A program made the translations under genes and the position numbers. Positions 60,576 to 64,000 of a stretch of 64,000 nucleotides of DNA are shown one piece after another. Location: contig MZZL01000383.1 in assembly GCA_002749535.1 (NCBI GenBank), forward strand, positions 1-64,000. Reading direction: 5' to 3'. Every line of letters starts with the position of its first letter. Position 1 is the first letter of the stretch. The notes below the pieces were generated by a model. The model made no database searches. It was given only the letters and a program-made list of their open reading frames with translations, and was not told where the DNA came from. Origin of the DNA: Apophysomyces variabilis (taxonomy: Eukaryota > Mucoromycota > Mucoromycetes > Mucorales > Mucoraceae).

Positions 60576-61651
60576 TACCCTTTATAATTCTTATAGTTTT
60601 TAACTGATTCTGTGAACAGATTGCGTTGAATTCCCCCAATTCCATATCCCTGCTAATCAATAACTACTTCGTGAAGCCAAAAACAGCACTCCCGTATAAG
60701 GTGAACCCTGCTCCGTTCCTTTTATTTATCATATGCATGTGTATGTGGAACAAAGTTTAACTTTTACGGATGCTCTCCGGCTTTAATGATGATTGGAGAC
60801 GTTTTGTTTTCTGCAGTTATAGTAGAAGTTTTGGTCACCATGTCAAAGCGACCCTTTTTCATCTCAAAGAACAATGTGACCCAAAAGCGACGTATGAGGC
60901 GAAACGGATTAACACCGACTATCCAATGATTTCGGCTATAGCTCAGCGTGAGTGATTGTATACAACATGTACATAAAAAGTGTTTTGGTCTTCGGGGACA
61001 AAGGCAGTTCATCTATGAACTATATTTGACTAATAGGATAAGAGAGCGGCGAATAATTCCAGCTTTTCTTGAGGTCATGGTTGGACTGCCAGTATGCTCG
61101 AACAAAAAGAAAGATATAAAGACAATTACATGTGCTTGGATTGGATAGTCGTATATTATCATCTTTAGCAAAGTCTGGACATCAGCAAAGAAGTTGTTGT
61201 ATCTGATCTTATCTTTATTTTCATCATATCTACAAGACCATTCCATTGTGATAGGTTAAGCTGACAACGAAAGAAAAAAAAAGGGACGACCATTATGGTT
61301 TATCGATCTTTTGCTATGTAGGCATGTAGATATGCATTCCAGCAGGCAAGGAATTCAGAAACATAGAAATATTGTTTAAACTCCCCGCATTTTGCTCCAA
61401 GACATGCTTCCTTTAAGCAACAATGCATAGGAGGCGCTTCAGAGGGCGCCGGTAGGGTTAGTTCAGAAACTCCGTGTATTAAGACACAACATCAGCATTA
61501 TTGCATATGCATTACCTGTATCTTCTCTAAACTATTGATGTCGTCAAAGTTATTGTTGGTGTCTTGCTCTGTGTGTGTACGGTTTTCTTTTGTAGTGATA
61601 AGGGATAGGCGCAAAGGGGTAGCGCGGTTGGGTCAGGCGCTATAAGAAAGA
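60576..61651. other. Intergenic, no gene recognised
   Basis: Holds the 3' flank of the seven-helix gene and the promoter of the protease-like gene. Short ORFs at 60764-61246 are unrecognised. Confidence 0.45.
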
Positions 61652-63555
61652 ATGTGTCTTTTCAAATCGCCAACTGTACTTCATGTCATGATGCACTCTC
61701 TTCTGGGAATACTCTTTTTCCTATTTCTGTCTCGATACGTGTACGCCCAAAATTACTCGATTGATAATCAGCTGTTTCCAGAACCAAAGTACAATGGTAC
61801 ACGACCACCTTATATTGAGTTATACTTTTATGGAGGAGTGGTAAGATGCGAGGCAAAGTAGACACAGTTTTATGGAAATTACGGTTTTAAAGCTAAAGCA
61901 TCTGGGGGTAATAGCCCACAGCAGCGTTTTCGGTAGGAACCCCCCTCCAAGACTTTATCGGCGTCTTTGACACTGGCACAGACTTTACTTATGTTATGTC
62001 GGACAAGGTACTGATAAACATGATAATGCGAATGACCTCTATTTTGACAGATGAGAACATATAGTGCAATACGTCGACGTGTAATTTAGTGCCATATGAC
62101 CGGAAATTTCATCGTAACGAGTCGTCGACGAACTTTGACTTGCATTATCAAATAAATCATACATACATTGACGGAAATCAAGTGCTAATGGAAGCAGAAC
62201 TTGTAAGATGGTGCCGTATACGTAATGAACAGACGACTAATTTATCGAAATACTAGGACACAGTCTATCTTCTTGATAAATACTCTTACCCTTTTCACTT
62301 AATTGGTGAAGCGATTGAGGTTAACTATCCTGTTGGTGGTGGAGCACCTGTAGCAGGTAGAAAATTTCAGAAAAGAATAACCGGAACCAAGATTGAATGG
62401 AATCTGCCATAGCTGCAAGGATAGGTGCGGGTGACTACGGCAACTTATTGAAAAAAATGATACATCAGCCTCCTCCAGGAAAACGTAAGAGATCAGAAGA
62501 AATGAAATATATGTATATATGCCTAACTTGACGCCATATATAGGTCTACATAACCGAGCATGTATTTAGATTACTTGCAGCAAAAATAACATGGACATTA
62601 AAATCTTTGTTTGTGTTTGTTTTCTGTGTGTTTTTAAGCCGGCGATGACCGATTCTCTACCGGTGGCGGTGGTGGACCTGGATCTCCGGGTTTTCGAAAA
62701 CGAGAGGTGAATAGCCACTTTTACTGGGTTCTAGGTATTTTTTTTGTATGTTAAAAAGCCGAAAATTTGACTTCGAATATTTTTTTGTTTGTTTTCTTTA
62801 TAGGTGTTGACCCTACCTTGTATTACGGGAAAGTGTACGATCTTCCGTTAGTTATGCCGTCCAATAATGGAAATCCCTTTTGGAAACTCCCGTTTATCGG
62901 ATTTGAGTTGGAGCGTGAATTGGTTCGAAAAGAGCGAAGATTCTTCCCAGTAACTCCCGGCTCGTTTGGCCAAATCTATTCTAGCACACCTTATATCGTT
63001 GTTCCGCGCAAAATGGCCGAAGAGCTAAACCATGCAGTAGGCGCCTCGTTCAACAAAGAAGCTAATATGTACACTATCTCATGTGCTGCGCGCCGGTCTG
63101 CGCCTGCACTCATCTTTCAATTTCCTGGATTAGACGCAAAAATACTTCCCCGACAGTACATTTATGCTTTCGATACTGTCCCACCAGGAACACATCATAG
63201 ATGCTATTCGACCATTGTCACAGGATTCGACGATCATAATGTATTGCTGGGAGGACCTTTCTTCACATCATTTTATATCGTATATCACTATGATCAGCGC
63301 AAAGTTGGTTTGGCTAATAGTATTACTAAGCTGGGCTTCTTGCATCCAAGAGGTGAAATTCCCACCGAGTCAGGAACACAGTCGAGCACCTCTTATCCAA
63401 TCCTACCGACAATTTCCAGAAACAGAACTTCGTTTAGCTCTTCATCTATGTCAAGCACAACGTCGTCCTCTCACACGACAACAACGACTCATATAGCTGT
63501 CAGATCAAAGACAGCGATATTACATCCTTATTCGCTACCTTTCTTTCCAATATAA
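61652..63555 (+). CDS. Pepsin-family (A1) secreted protein, second catalytic Asp missing
   Basis: Seven exons, 61652-61840, 61915-62007, 62065-62202, 62257-62356, 62413-62484, 62639-62734 and 62804-63555, code for 479 aa. A signal peptide is visible (LLGILFFLFLSRYVYAQ). The N-lobe flap sheet has FSVGTPLQDFIGVFDTGTDFTYV with the first catalytic DTG. A Cys-flanked loop (DKCNTSTCNLVPYD) follows. FYWVLGVDPTLYYGK and VLLGGPFFTSFYIVYHYDQRKVGLA are standard C-lobe marks. At the second site the expected D-(S/T)-G is replaced by IYSSTPYIVVP, so the second Asp is absent. The mature protein may be a non-proteolytic relative. A Ser/Thr-rich tail follows the fold. If the start were the later Met-Met pair, only the leader would shorten. 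Confidence 0.85.
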
Positions 63556-64000
63556 AGTGGTTTCAGTAAACATTTAGAGAGGGATACGCCTACGTCTATA
63601 TACTGTGCTGTTTCTTGTCAACTCAATCTGTGGTTAATCTTTCGGGAGGGGGCTTTATCAACTATAAACAGGCAGCTAGCAAGATAATTAAGGGTCTAGC
63701 GATTTTGCATTTACCTTTTGATCTATTATTCTTAGTTCTGACATATTTATACTTAAGACTGATGTCTCTGACAGAATGACAAAGAGCTCCCGCGTCGCAA
63801 ACACACCAGTAAATTTTTATAAACAGACTTTAAGTTTTATCCAATGCAATCTGATTTATTCCTATGCTTTTATTTCATTTCTTTCTTTTCTTTTTTTACT
63901 TTTACAAACGTACTAAAAAAAATATAAATATATGTGAAAACAACTAACCAAAAAAGGGGACGAATTATCCTGCTAATTACTGTGTAGCATCCAAATCAGG
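63556..64000. other. Window end, no gene recognised
   Basis: 3' flank of the protease-like gene; AT-rich with no supported gene. Confidence 0.5.

Noticed and set aside
1..64000. tRNA, rRNA or CRISPR features
   Set aside because: No cloverleaf with a convincing T-loop box, no rRNA-like run and no regularly spaced direct repeats were seen by eye; a covariance-model scan would be the proper test.

Overview
The window looks like nuclear DNA of a fungus, most likely an early-diverging one (Mucoromycota-type). The genes are AT-rich and densely intron-split, with almost all introns 43-111 bp long and GT-AG. They include fungal-type families: a Zn2Cys6 regulator with a fungal_trans region, a GID-complex WD40 protein, a Pho89-type phosphate carrier and a chromodomain Ty3/gypsy element. 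The phylum is inferred from gene style, not from a marker gene. For every spliced gene below I joined the exons by hand, and each joined length is a multiple of three with no internal stop.

Layout. 1-2449: 3' part of a Ty3/gypsy retrotransposon with its 3' LTR. 3972-11151: methionine aminopeptidase (-), a Cys-rich secreted protein (-), a transposase scrap, and a WDR26/GID7 homologue (-). 12678-18791: beta-lactamase-fold protein (+), cytochrome c (+), R3HCC1L-like protein (-), nuclear poly(A)-binding protein (-). 19722-29943: PiT phosphate transporter (-), MFS sugar porter (-), a decayed transposase, and a Zn2Cys6 regulator (-). 32526-36414: heme oxygenase (-) and a stand-alone BPL_N amidotransferase-like protein (-).

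37902-50726 is the striking part. Two 2,868-bp inverted arms, equal in length and identical wherever compared, flank a 7.06-kb core. The core holds a broken Mutator-like transposase followed by a broken ubiquitin-protease-like (C19-like) domain whose expected catalytic Cys position reads Arg. Each arm carries a GC-rich island with five copies of a short motif, as expected of transposase-binding subterminal repeats. The arms look young while the coding core is dead. The element ends 232 bp before the start codon of TFIIF alpha.

50959-64000: TFIIF alpha (+), long-chain acyl-CoA synthetase (+), S-formylglutathione hydrolase (+), an orphan seven-helix membrane protein (+), and a pepsin-family protein (+) lacking its second catalytic Asp. 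The single-copy genes are mostly housekeeping and do not form an obvious pathway cluster. The accessory content is transposon-derived. I saw no tRNA, rRNA or CRISPR array.
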